Position numbers and translations under genes: made by a program | Notes under the pieces: generated by a model | Databases searched by the model: none | The model's input: the letters and a program-made list of their open reading frames with translations, nothing else | What the model was told of the DNA's origin: nothing | Assembly: GCA_001805885.1 (NCBI GenBank) | Contig: MHHC01000068.1 | Span: 1-5,167, forward strand | Direction of reading: 5' to 3' | Origin: Omnitrophica WOR_2 bacterium RIFCSPLOWO2_12_FULL_51_24 | GTDB taxonomy: Bacteria > Omnitrophota > Gorgyraeia > Pluralincolimonadales > Pluralincolimonadaceae | DNA: 5,167 nt | Part shown: positions 1 through 5,167 of the stretch, piece by piece | Layout: every line of letters begins with the position of its first letter | Position numbering within the stretch: position 1 is the first letter of the stretch

Positions 1-774
1 TCTGCGGTGTCTGCATATTCCCCTTTCCGATCGTTTGACGAATTCGATCATATGCGCGGCTTCAGGCGCTAATTTCCCGAGTTTTGATATTTCAGACAAG
101 GCCTGTGACACATTCAGGTTTGAACGATAAAGCAGCCTGTATATTTTCTTGATCTGCGATTTCGCGTCCTCGCCTATCGATGAGCGCTTCAGGCCTACGA
201 CATTTAACGAACATGCCTCGGAATTGCCCTCTATGAGCGTATAGGGCACGACGTCTTTGGTTACGCGCGCCAGTCCGCCTATCATCGCAAGCGTCCCGAT
301 CTTCACGAATTGATGTACGGCTGCATTGCCTGAGATTAAAACAGCGTCTTCGACAATGACGTGCCCTGCGATAAGGGCGCCGTTAACCATGACTATATTA
401 TTCCCTATACGGCAGTCGTGCGCGACATGCGAGAATCCCATAAGGAAATTATCATTGCCGATCGTCGTCGCCGAGCCCTCCTCCAGGCCGCGGTGGATGC
501 TCGTATATTCCCTGAATATATTCCTATCGCCTATTTTAAGGAAACTTCTAACCCCTTTAAAGTGCAGGTGCTGCGGCACGTGACCTATTACCGCGCCCAT
601 GTGCACTTCGCAGTCCTTGCCGATCGTTGTACCGGACGCTATGTAAGCGTGCGCGAGCACTTTTGTGCCGCTGCCTATCGCCGCGCCATCCTCTATTATT
701 GCGTACGGTCCTACTTCGACTTCGCCTAATTTGGCCTTTTTGCCCACTATGGCCGTAGGATGTATCTTAGCCAC
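1..774 (-). CDS. lpxA: LpxA, acyl-ACP--UDP-N-acetylglucosamine O-acyltransferase (3' end cut by window edge)
   Basis: LpxA is the cytoplasmic homotrimeric enzyme that moves a 3-hydroxyacyl chain from ACP to UDP-GlcNAc, the first step of lipid A synthesis. The window holds 258 codons without a stop. E. coli LpxA has 262 residues and the last visible residues (FVKRSERG) match its C-terminal end, so only a few codons should be missing. Residues 1 to about 185 form the hexapeptide-repeat left-handed beta helix and the rest is the helical C-terminal domain. Visible family residues are IHRG (His94), SHVAHDC with the catalytic His at 119 (E. coli His125), His138, HQF (His154, Gln155) and GLKR (Arg197). 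The GTG start at 774 is chosen because AGAGG lies at 783-787, 8 nt upstream, and because the product then begins just before the family IHPTA segment. It overlaps the end of rsmI by 8 bp, suggesting translational coupling. Unusually, the loop at 68-74 reads QHLHFKG where E. coli has QDLKYAG. Confidence 0.96.
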   Translation of the reverse strand, partial: MAKIHPTAIVGKKAKLGEVEVGPYAIIEDGAAIGSGTKVLAHAYIASGTTIGKDCEVHMGAVIGHVPQHLHFKGVRSFLKIGDRNIFREYTSIHRGLEEGSATTIGNDNFLMGFSHVAHDCRIGNNIVMVNGALIAGHVIVEDAVLISGNAAVHQFVKIGTLAMIGGLARVTKDVVPYTLIEGNSEACSLNVVGLKRSSIGEDAKSQIKKIYRLLYRSNLNVSQALSEISKLGKLAPEAAHMIEFVKRSERGICRHRR

Positions 775-1459
775 TTTCGCCGCCTCTGCCGGGATTCAGC
801 ACTACAAGAAATTCTCCTCTCGGCTTTGACTTCTCAAAACGCGCCGCTATTTCGCTTACGCGGCTGCGCAATATCTCCTCGAATTTTTTCGTCAGTTCCC
901 GCATCACGCAGATACGGATATCGCCGAATGCCTCAATTATATCATATAAAGTCTTCAAAATCCTGTGTGGAGATTCATAGAAGATGACTGTTCGCTTCTC
1001 GCTCTTGAATTCCGCAAGCCTCTTCCTCCGCGCCCCTGATTTATTCGGCAAAAACCCTTCAAATATAAAACGGTCCGTCGGCATCCCTGATAGTATAAGG
1101 CCCAGAATGATGGCGGTCGGGCCCGGTATCCCTATCACGCTGATGCCTTCTTTAATGGCGAGTCCTATGATGTGCGCGCCCGGGTCAGATATGCCCGGAG
1201 TCCCCGCATCCGAGACAAGAGCTATATCCTTGCCTTCCTTCAGCGCCCTGATAAGGTAATCGCCCTTCGTTATCCTGTTGTGCTCGAAATAGCTTGTGAG
1301 CGGTATCTTTATGCCGTAGTGGTCTGTGAGTATTTTGGTGTGGCGGGTATCCTCGGCCGCTATGAGGTCGACTTCCTTGAGAACCTCGATCGCCCGGACG
1401 GTGATATCCTTAAGGTTACCTATAGGCGTTGCGACTACATACAGTGTGCCGGATGACAT
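767..1459 (-). CDS. rsmI: RsmI, 16S rRNA (cytidine(1402)-2'-O)-methyltransferase, short form
   Basis: RsmI uses S-adenosylmethionine to 2'-O-methylate C1402 in the decoding centre of 16S rRNA. The 230-residue product has the tetrapyrrole-methylase-type fold with the family motifs in order: TPIGNLKDIT (11-20), AEDTRHTK (35-42), VSDAGTPGISDPG (82-94, the SAM-binding loop), IPGPTA (111-116), GFLP (135-138), YESPHR (161-166) and a closing GEFLVVLNPG (215-224). E. coli RsmI is about 286 residues, so the small C-terminal extension is absent. The last residues are Gly-rich and the stop is clean, so this looks like a naturally short form, not a frameshift. The ATG lies 3 bp after the glmS stop in the same frame, with only a weak GGTTGA upstream, so translation probably depends on ribosomes finishing glmS. 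The end of the gene carries the ribosome-binding site of lpxA. Confidence 0.95.
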   Translation of the reverse strand: MSSGTLYVVATPIGNLKDITVRAIEVLKEVDLIAAEDTRHTKILTDHYGIKIPLTSYFEHNRITKGDYLIRALKEGKDIALVSDAGTPGISDPGAHIIGLAIKEGISVIGIPGPTAIILGLILSGMPTDRFIFEGFLPNKSGARRKRLAEFKSEKRTVIFYESPHRILKTLYDIIEAFGDIRICVMRELTKKFEEILRSRVSEIAARFEKSKPRGEFLVVLNPGRGGESG

Positions 1460-1462
1460 ATT

Positions 1463-3292
1463 TTATTCAACCGTAACTGACTTCGCTAGGTTCCTCGGCT
1501 GGTCTACGTCTCTTCCTTTTAGAACAGCGATATAATAGGCCAACAGCTGTAACGGTACGATGGTCAACAGCGGGGAGAATATCTCTTCCGTCTTCGGTAT
1601 ATATAAAACAGATCTCGCGTGCTTCTTTATCGAGAGGTCTCCTTCTGTGGCTATGGCGATTATCGCGCCGTTGCGCGCGCGTATCTCCTGCATGTTGGAT
1701 ATCATCTTCTCGTAAGTAAATGACTGCGGCACGATAGCCACCACCGCCATATTTCTATCGATAAGCGCTATCGGCCCGTGCTTCATCTCCCCTGCCCCAT
1801 ATCCCTCGGCGTGGATGTACGAGATCTCTTTGAGCTTCAGCGCGCCTTCAAAGGCATTCGGATAGTTCACCCCGCGGCCGATATACATAAAGCACGGGAG
1901 CCTATAATATTTTTTGGCGCAGGCCTTGATTGTCTCAGCCTCATCAAGTATCTCGTCCATGTATTCCGGGATCATTTCAAAGCCAGTCAGCGCTTCCTTG
2001 AGCTGTTTACGCGTCACCGAGCCTTTTATCCCGCCGAGATATAACGCCAATAAAATAAATATCGTGATCTGGGCCGTGTAGGCCTTGGTCGATGCGACTC
2101 CGATCTCCGGACCCGCATGTGTATAAATGACCCCGTCTGACTCCCTGGCGATGGTCGAGCCTACGACGTTGCAGATCGATACGGTCTTGACGCCGTTCTT
2201 TTTTGCTTCGCGCAGCGCGGCAAGCGTATCCGCGGTCTCGCCCGACTGGCTTACGGCAATAAATAGGCTCCTCTTGCCGTACACGGGATTCCTGTACCTT
2301 AATTCGCTCGAGACGTCGACCTCAACCGGGATCCTCGCGAATTTCTCTATCAGATACTCGCCCACAAGGCCGGCGTGATAAGCGGTCCCGCAAGCCGAAA
2401 TAACTATATTATCGACTTCCCGCAGGCCGGCGGTAGTAATTTTTATGCCTTCCAGATCTATCCGGCCTTTGGCGACATCGGCCCGGCTTGATAATATCTC
2501 ATGGACTACGCGCGGCTGGTCGTAGATCTCCTTCAACATGAAGTGCGCGTATCCGCCTTTTTCCGCCTGGGATATATCCCAGTCTATTGTGGTGGACTTC
2601 TTATTTATCTTCCTGCCATTCAAGCCGGTTATAACGACGGTGTCTCCCGTAAGCGTTATGACCTCTTGGTCATCCACGAATATAACTTTCCTGGTCCTGT
2701 CCATTATGGCCGGGCAATCTGAGGCGAGAAAGTTTTCGCCAGTCCCTATCCCGACGACTAGCGGGCTGCCGCATCTGGCCCCGACCAATTTGCCGGGCTC
2801 GTCCTTGTGTATGACCGCTATGGCATATGAGCCCTTAGTGTCCTTCAAAGCGCGGCGGACCGCATCCTCGAGCACCCCCTTGTAATATTTTTCAATAAGA
2901 TGCGGCAGGACTTCGGTGTCAGTCTCTGAAAGAAATTTATGCCCTTCTTTCTTTAGCTGGGCTTTAAGTCCTTCGCAGTTTTCTATGATGCCGTTATGCA
3001 CGAGCGCGATCGCCTTGCGGCAATCATAATGCGGGTGGGCATTGATATAATTAGGGATGCCGTGCGTCGCCCAACGGGTATGCGCGATTCCCGTTGTACC
3101 GTTCAACCGGGTTTTTTTAAGGCCCTTGTACAATTCCTTTATCTTCCCCGGCATCTTCAGCGCCCTTATCCTGTGCCCTTCCAGGACAGCGATGCCCGCC
3201 GAATCGTATCCCCTGTATTCAAGCCTCGCCAGCCCCTTTATTAATATCGGGGCGGCCTCATCCTTCCCGACGTATCCGGTTATCCCGCACAT
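1463..3292 (-). CDS. glmS: GlmS, glutamine--fructose-6-phosphate aminotransferase (isomerizing)
   Basis: GlmS converts fructose-6-phosphate and glutamine to glucosamine-6-phosphate and glutamate, the entry step to UDP-GlcNAc for peptidoglycan and lipid A. The 609 residues equal the E. coli length. The N-terminal glutaminase domain (about 1-235) starts MCGITGYVG with Cys2 as the nucleophile exposed after Met removal, and contains HTRWATHG (71-78) and VHNGIIEN (98-105). Two SIS sugar-isomerase domains follow: the first holds CGTAYHAG (301-308), SQSGETADT (348-356) and GVASTKAYT (398-406); the second holds EGALKLKEIS (482-491) and GEMKHGP (501-507). Lys486, Glu489, His505 and Lys604 match the isomerase catalytic residues. 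The C-terminus DQPRNLAKSVTVE is canonical. The 29-bp gap upstream has AAGGG about 13 nt from the ATG, a rather distant site. No glmS ribozyme can fit in that gap. All key residues are present, so I expect an active enzyme. Confidence 0.98.
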   Translation of the reverse strand: MCGITGYVGKDEAAPILIKGLARLEYRGYDSAGIAVLEGHRIRALKMPGKIKELYKGLKKTRLNGTTGIAHTRWATHGIPNYINAHPHYDCRKAIALVHNGIIENCEGLKAQLKKEGHKFLSETDTEVLPHLIEKYYKGVLEDAVRRALKDTKGSYAIAVIHKDEPGKLVGARCGSPLVVGIGTGENFLASDCPAIMDRTRKVIFVDDQEVITLTGDTVVITGLNGRKINKKSTTIDWDISQAEKGGYAHFMLKEIYDQPRVVHEILSSRADVAKGRIDLEGIKITTAGLREVDNIVISACGTAYHAGLVGEYLIEKFARIPVEVDVSSELRYRNPVYGKRSLFIAVSQSGETADTLAALREAKKNGVKTVSICNVVGSTIARESDGVIYTHAGPEIGVASTKAYTAQITIFILLALYLGGIKGSVTRKQLKEALTGFEMIPEYMDEILDEAETIKACAKKYYRLPCFMYIGRGVNYPNAFEGALKLKEISYIHAEGYGAGEMKHGPIALIDRNMAVVAIVPQSFTYEKMISNMQEIRARNGAIIAIATEGDLSIKKHARSVLYIPKTEEIFSPLLTIVPLQLLAYYIAVLKGRDVDQPRNLAKSVTVE

Positions 3293-3321
3293 TTTTTATA
3301 GGCTACCCTTCTCTGTTTTAC

Positions 3322-3936
3322 CTATTCCTCACCCGAGAACTTAACCTCATCGACATAGAGAACGCCTTCTTTGCTATCGACCGTCATGTCGTCGAATGTG
3401 AAGAAAATCTCCGTCATATGTTTCCAGTCGGTTACGGTGCCGAGCGCTTTAAATTCCCGCATGGGTATCTCGAGCATTTGCCACTCGTCGGTTACCCAGT
3501 TTAATACACATGTGGCGCGCTCGCCCTTCGTATTCTTTAGCCCAACTTTAAACTTCGTGGTAAAGCCCTTTTCCGAGTCGCCCTTTATTAGAAAATTCAT
3601 CCCGTCGTACGGAGTGAGATCGATATTGTTTAGTTTTATATAAATACCGTTAAAAGCCGGTCCGGTGGTTGCTACATCATAAGTTATCTTAAGGACGTGA
3701 GCCTCCTGGGTTGTCCTGCCCATCACTCCATATAGCGGGGTTACCTCCATGGTGCAGCCCTGGCTCGTATCAAGCGTATCGGAACTCCAGGTGCCGATAG
3801 CCGTACCTATATCGCTTTGCCCGCCGCCTTCAAAGCTCGCTATCATGAGGTCTTCAGCGGATGCCGGCGGACAGCACAGAAAGGCCAGTCCCAAAAACAC
3901 AGCGGCAATAACGGCTATATCGGTTTTCCCTTTCAT
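3322..3936 (-). CDS. Exported beta-rich protein resembling carbohydrate-binding (CBM11/CIA30-like) domains, function unknown
   Basis: The product has 204 residues. Residues 1-27 look like a Sec signal peptide: Lys2 and Lys4, a hydrophobic core at about 7-22, then PPASA with likely cleavage after Ala27 before EDL. There is no proper lipobox (the Cys pair at 21-22 is preceded by AFL), so a soluble periplasmic or secreted protein is more likely than a lipoprotein. The mature part alternates hydrophobic and polar residues as beta strands do. It contains segments I associate with galactose-binding-like sandwich domains: SFEGG (34-38), GIYIKLNNIDLTPYDGMNF (97-115), an IKGD turn (117-120), KFKVGLKN (128-135), EWQMLEIPMREF (151-162) and a closing GVLYVDEVKF (191-200). 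Cys61 and Cys143 could form a disulfide. No catalytic domain is attached. The ATG is set by AAAGGAG at 3943-3949, 6 nt upstream, the best ribosome site in the window. It starts 16 bp after exbD. The family assignment is from memory of pattern and could be wrong; ligand and role are unknown. Confidence 0.85.
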   Translation of the reverse strand: MKGKTDIAVIAAVFLGLAFLCCPPASAEDLMIASFEGGGQSDIGTAIGTWSSDTLDTSQGCTMEVTPLYGVMGRTTQEAHVLKITYDVATTGPAFNGIYIKLNNIDLTPYDGMNFLIKGDSEKGFTTKFKVGLKNTKGERATCVLNWVTDEWQMLEIPMREFKALGTVTDWKHMTEIFFTFDDMTVDSKEGVLYVDEVKFSGEE

Positions 3937-3942
3937 GGCTTA

Positions 3943-3949
3943 CTCCTTT
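3943..3949 (-). promoter_or_regulatory. Strong Shine-Dalgarno site of the exported protein gene
   Basis: AAAGGAG lies 6 nt before the ATG at 3936, inside the 16-bp gap after exbD. It fixes the start codon and suggests that this gene is translated on its own, unlike exbD, rsmI and lpxA, which look coupled to the gene before them. Confidence 0.85.
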
Positions 3950-3952
3950 GTT

Positions 3953-4381
3953 TTACTGCCTATCCCCCCGCCCCTCGTCTATCGCGCCGATGCTGAGCTT
4001 GTTTATGCCCAATTCATTTAACACGTCGAGCACGCTTACGACATCCTTGAACGGGGCCATCCTGTCGGCATGGATGATCGCGTAAATATCCGGATCCCCC
4101 CTGCGCATCGTATCTATCTTCGCCCTCAACCCCTTTTTCGTGATTTGGTCCTTATCCAGGTAGATCGAGCCGTCCTTAGCTACGGTGACATATACCTGTG
4201 TTTTCTTTGGCGCCTCGATAGGTTGTCCGCTTTTAGCATCGGGCAGCTTTACTTTAATGTTTGTTTGGGAGATGAGGGGAGTGGCTATCATGAATATGAC
4301 CAAGAGGACGAGAATGACGTCGGTAAACGGCGTTATATTTATTTCCGCAACCAGCCTTTGTCTTCTCGATTCTCTTTTCAT
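3953..4381 (-). CDS. exbD: ExbD/TolR family biopolymer transport protein
   Basis: ExbD is the single-span partner of ExbB. The pair conducts protons across the inner membrane and drives a periplasmic partner, normally TonB or, for TolQ/TolR, TolA. The 142-residue product has a short basic cytoplasmic N-terminus, then the signature INITPFTDVILVLLVIFM at 15-32. Asp21 is the conserved proton-carrying residue (E. coli ExbD Asp25, TolR Asp23). One membrane helix spans about 20-38 and the rest is the periplasmic domain, with KVKLPDA (43-49), DGSIYLDK (70-77) and a final LSIGAI stretch (129-134). The TPF.D form of the signature resembles ExbD more than TolR, but I would not exclude TolR. The start overlaps the exbB stop as ATGA (4378-4381). 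No Shine-Dalgarno sequence precedes it, so translational coupling to exbB is expected. Confidence 0.93.
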   Translation of the reverse strand: MKRESRRQRLVAEINITPFTDVILVLLVIFMIATPLISQTNIKVKLPDAKSGQPIEAPKKTQVYVTVAKDGSIYLDKDQITKKGLRAKIDTMRRGDPDIYAIIHADRMAPFKDVVSVLDVLNELGINKLSIGAIDEGRGDRQ

Positions 4382-4995
4382 TTATGCTTGATATTGATCA
4401 AATCCATAGTTTCGGATACGCATAGCTCCATATCTACGACAAATTTATCTACTCTCTTAATAAAATAATTATAGGCGATGACAGCCGGTACGGCGACGCA
4501 GAGGCCTGCCGCCGTGCATATTAACGCTTCCGCTATACCGTTAATTACGACATTCATCCCGCCCGAACCGCTGCTTTGGGCGATATCATGAAAAGCCCTT
4601 ATTATCCCCAGCACTGTCCCGAAGAGGCCTATATAAACGGCGGTGCTCGCGATCGTACCGACTACGCTTGTATATTGCTCCAATTTAGTGGTCTCTACCG
4701 TTACCTCTCTTTCCATGGCGTTAGATATTACCGATTCATTATGGCCGTAAAGCCTGAGTCCCGAATGGACGACGCCCGAGAAGGGGGTATTCGTGCTTTC
4801 GCATATATCCAGCGCGTTCATTAAGCGATCCCTTTTTAATTCCGTGCTCACTTCCGCCATAAAGTCTTTCCTCTTTATTCTTGATCTGCTCCGATAGTAA
4901 AAGCACCTTTCTATTATGATGGCAAGCGACAAGATAGAGCATCCGATAAGGATGAATATGACGAACCCGCCGCCGGTAATTGCCTGAAACAGCAT
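4378..4995 (-). CDS. exbB: ExbB/TolQ/MotA family proton channel protein
   Basis: ExbB forms the multimeric inner-membrane proton channel around ExbD. The 205-residue product has three predicted membrane helices: about 9-29, followed by the basic segment ERCFYYRSRSR (29-39); about 110-133; and about 152-177. The cytoplasmic loop at 40-108 is typical. Family residues are GLFGTVLGI (123-131) with Thr127 in helix 2, and GIAEAL (153-158) with Glu156, Thr161 and VPA (Pro170) in helix 3; these match the channel residues Thr148, Glu176 and Thr181 of E. coli ExbB. The proline usually found four residues before GL.GTV is replaced (AVYIGLFGTV). ExbB and TolQ cannot be separated securely from this sequence, and no tonB, tolA, tolB or pal is in the window. 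The start at 4995 has GGAGG at 5005-5009, 9 nt upstream. It is the first gene after the tRNA spacer. Confidence 0.93.
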   Translation of the reverse strand: MLFQAITGGGFVIFILIGCSILSLAIIIERCFYYRSRSRIKRKDFMAEVSTELKRDRLMNALDICESTNTPFSGVVHSGLRLYGHNESVISNAMEREVTVETTKLEQYTSVVGTIASTAVYIGLFGTVLGIIRAFHDIAQSSGSGGMNVVINGIAEALICTAAGLCVAVPAVIAYNYFIKRVDKFVVDMELCVSETMDLINIKHK

Positions 4996-5004
4996 CTTTG
5001 AATT

Positions 5005-5009
5005 CCTCC
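5005..5009 (-). promoter_or_regulatory. Shine-Dalgarno site of exbB
   Basis: GGAGG is placed 9 nt before the ATG at 4995. It lies between two copies of the self-complementary sequence GAATTC (5000-5005 and 5024-5029). Confidence 0.75.
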
Positions 5010-5015
5010 GTTGAA

Positions 5016-5021
5016 ATTATA
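5016..5021 (-). promoter_or_regulatory. Candidate -10 element upstream of exbB
   Basis: A perfect TATAAT reads on the minus strand in the exbB upstream region. I find no recognisable TTGACA-like -35 at 16-18 nt spacing. A start about 7 nt downstream would fall at the Shine-Dalgarno site and give a leader of only about 15 nt. It could therefore be a real promoter with an unusually short leader or a chance match in an AT-rich stretch. Confidence 0.3.
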
Positions 5022-5049
5022 ATGAATTCTATCCCTTGCCCATACGCTA

Positions 5050-5070
5050 GAAAATTCCGAAGGAATTTTC
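5050..5070 (-). terminator. Perfect 9-bp hairpin between tRNA-Glu and exbB, possible terminator
   Basis: The arms GAAAATTCC and GGAATTTTC pair perfectly around a three-base TTC loop. The 3' arm ends in TTTTC, so a short U-run lies in and just after the stem, and the structure is nearly the same on either strand. The stem is AT-rich and there is no long U tail, so this is at best a weak or bidirectional terminator. Its place, 47 nt after the tRNA end and before the candidate exbB promoter, fits separation of the tRNA transcript from the exbB unit. It could instead be a processing or stability hairpin. Confidence 0.4.
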
Positions 5071-5083
5071 GTCGCAGGCTGCG

Positions 5084-5101
5084 GGATGATTCATTACATC
5101 C
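5084..5101 (-). repeat. Short inverted repeat GGATG / CATCC after the tRNA gene
   Basis: The 5-bp arms GGATG and CATCC flank an 8-nt loop. It sits 16 nt past the tRNA 3' end and may be part of the tRNA trailer. A second small palindrome, CGCAG-G-CTGCG, follows at 5073-5083. Either may be chance. Confidence 0.3.
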
Positions 5102-5116
5102 GTTAGCGGGAATCTA

Positions 5117-5167
5117 TGGCGTCCCCACGGGGATTCGAACCCCGGTCGAGAGCTTGAAAAGCTCTTG
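5117..5167 (-). tRNA. tRNA-Glu (anticodon UUC), 3' part, 5' end outside the window
   Basis: Reading on the minus strand from the window edge, the sequence folds as the 3' portion of a tRNA. The anticodon stem AGAGC/GCTCT encloses the loop TTTTCAA, whose positions 34-36 are TTC, giving anticodon UUC for Glu codons GAA/GAG. A four-base variable region CGAC follows, then the T stem CGGGG/CCCCG with loop TTCGAAT, then the acceptor 3' strand TGGGGAC, discriminator G and an encoded CCA ending at 5117. The GGGGACGCCA end and the four-base variable region match bacterial tRNA-Glu. The 51 nt seen imply that about 25 nt (acceptor 5' strand and D arm) lie beyond the window. The encoded CCA supports a functional gene. 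Confidence 0.93.

Noticed and set aside
361..729. Open frame of 122 codons on the plus strand
   Set aside because: It is antisense to the lpxA hexapeptide-repeat region, whose family motifs run unbroken through it. No independent support for coding.
2538..2885. Open frame of 115 codons on the plus strand
   Set aside because: It lies wholly inside glmS on the opposite strand, and its translation has no recognisable domain or signal. The glmS residues across it are fully conserved, so it is an antisense shadow.
3293..3321. Possible glmS ribozyme or riboswitch upstream of glmS
   Set aside because: The gap is only 29 bp, far too short for the glmS ribozyme core, and no such fold is apparent. 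The TATAAA in the gap touches the start codon and cannot serve as a -10 for this gene.
3870..3875. Lipobox at the Cys pair 21-22 of the exported protein
   Set aside because: The residues before Cys21 are AFL, which lack the small residue (Ala, Gly or Ser) needed at -1, and a good signal peptidase I site (ASA before Glu28) follows.
4739..4942. Open frame of 67 codons on the minus strand inside exbB
   Set aside because: It is an out-of-frame overlap with the loop region of exbB, which has clear family residues, and it has no ribosome site that stands out.
5117..5167. tRNA-Glu 3' end as an integration (att) site
   Set aside because: tRNA 3' ends are common integration targets, but there is no integrase gene and no second copy of this sequence in the window, and all neighbouring genes are housekeeping.

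Overview
The window reads as ordinary chromosomal DNA of a Gram-negative (diderm) bacterium. Every supported gene is on the minus strand, so the transcriptional order runs from high to low coordinates. LpxA, the first enzyme of lipid A synthesis, together with an ExbB/ExbD proton channel, implies an outer membrane. Base composition is roughly balanced, and ATA (Ile) and AGG (Arg) codons are used freely, which is unlike enteric bacteria. The gene content and the style of the exported beta-rich protein would fit an uncultured deep-branching diderm such as Omnitrophota, but that is a guess without database support.

Layout from right to left: the 3' two thirds of a tRNA-Glu(UUC) gene with encoded CCA (5117-5167, cut by the window edge); a 121-bp spacer with several small palindromes and a candidate promoter; exbB (4378-4995) and exbD (3953-4381), overlapping by ATGA; an exported protein of 204 aa resembling carbohydrate-binding beta-sandwich domains (3322-3936); glmS (1463-3292); rsmI (767-1459); and lpxA (1-774, GTG start, stop just outside the window). 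Gaps between coding regions are 29 bp or less, or overlaps, so the six genes could form one transcription unit. A separate promoter for glmS inside the preceding gene cannot be excluded.

Functionally there are two blocks. ExbB/ExbD form an inner-membrane proton-driven motor that normally energises TonB or TolA. Neither partner is encoded here, and a secreted protein of unknown role follows instead. GlmS makes glucosamine-6-phosphate, which feeds UDP-GlcNAc, and UDP-GlcNAc is the substrate of LpxA. The glmS-rsmI-lpxA block therefore joins amino-sugar supply and lipid A synthesis, with the 16S rRNA methyltransferase RsmI between them.

I see no CRISPR array, insertion sequence, toxin-antitoxin pair or defence system. 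The points most worth a second look are substitutions in the LpxA substrate-binding loop and the unknown exported protein placed directly behind ExbB/ExbD.
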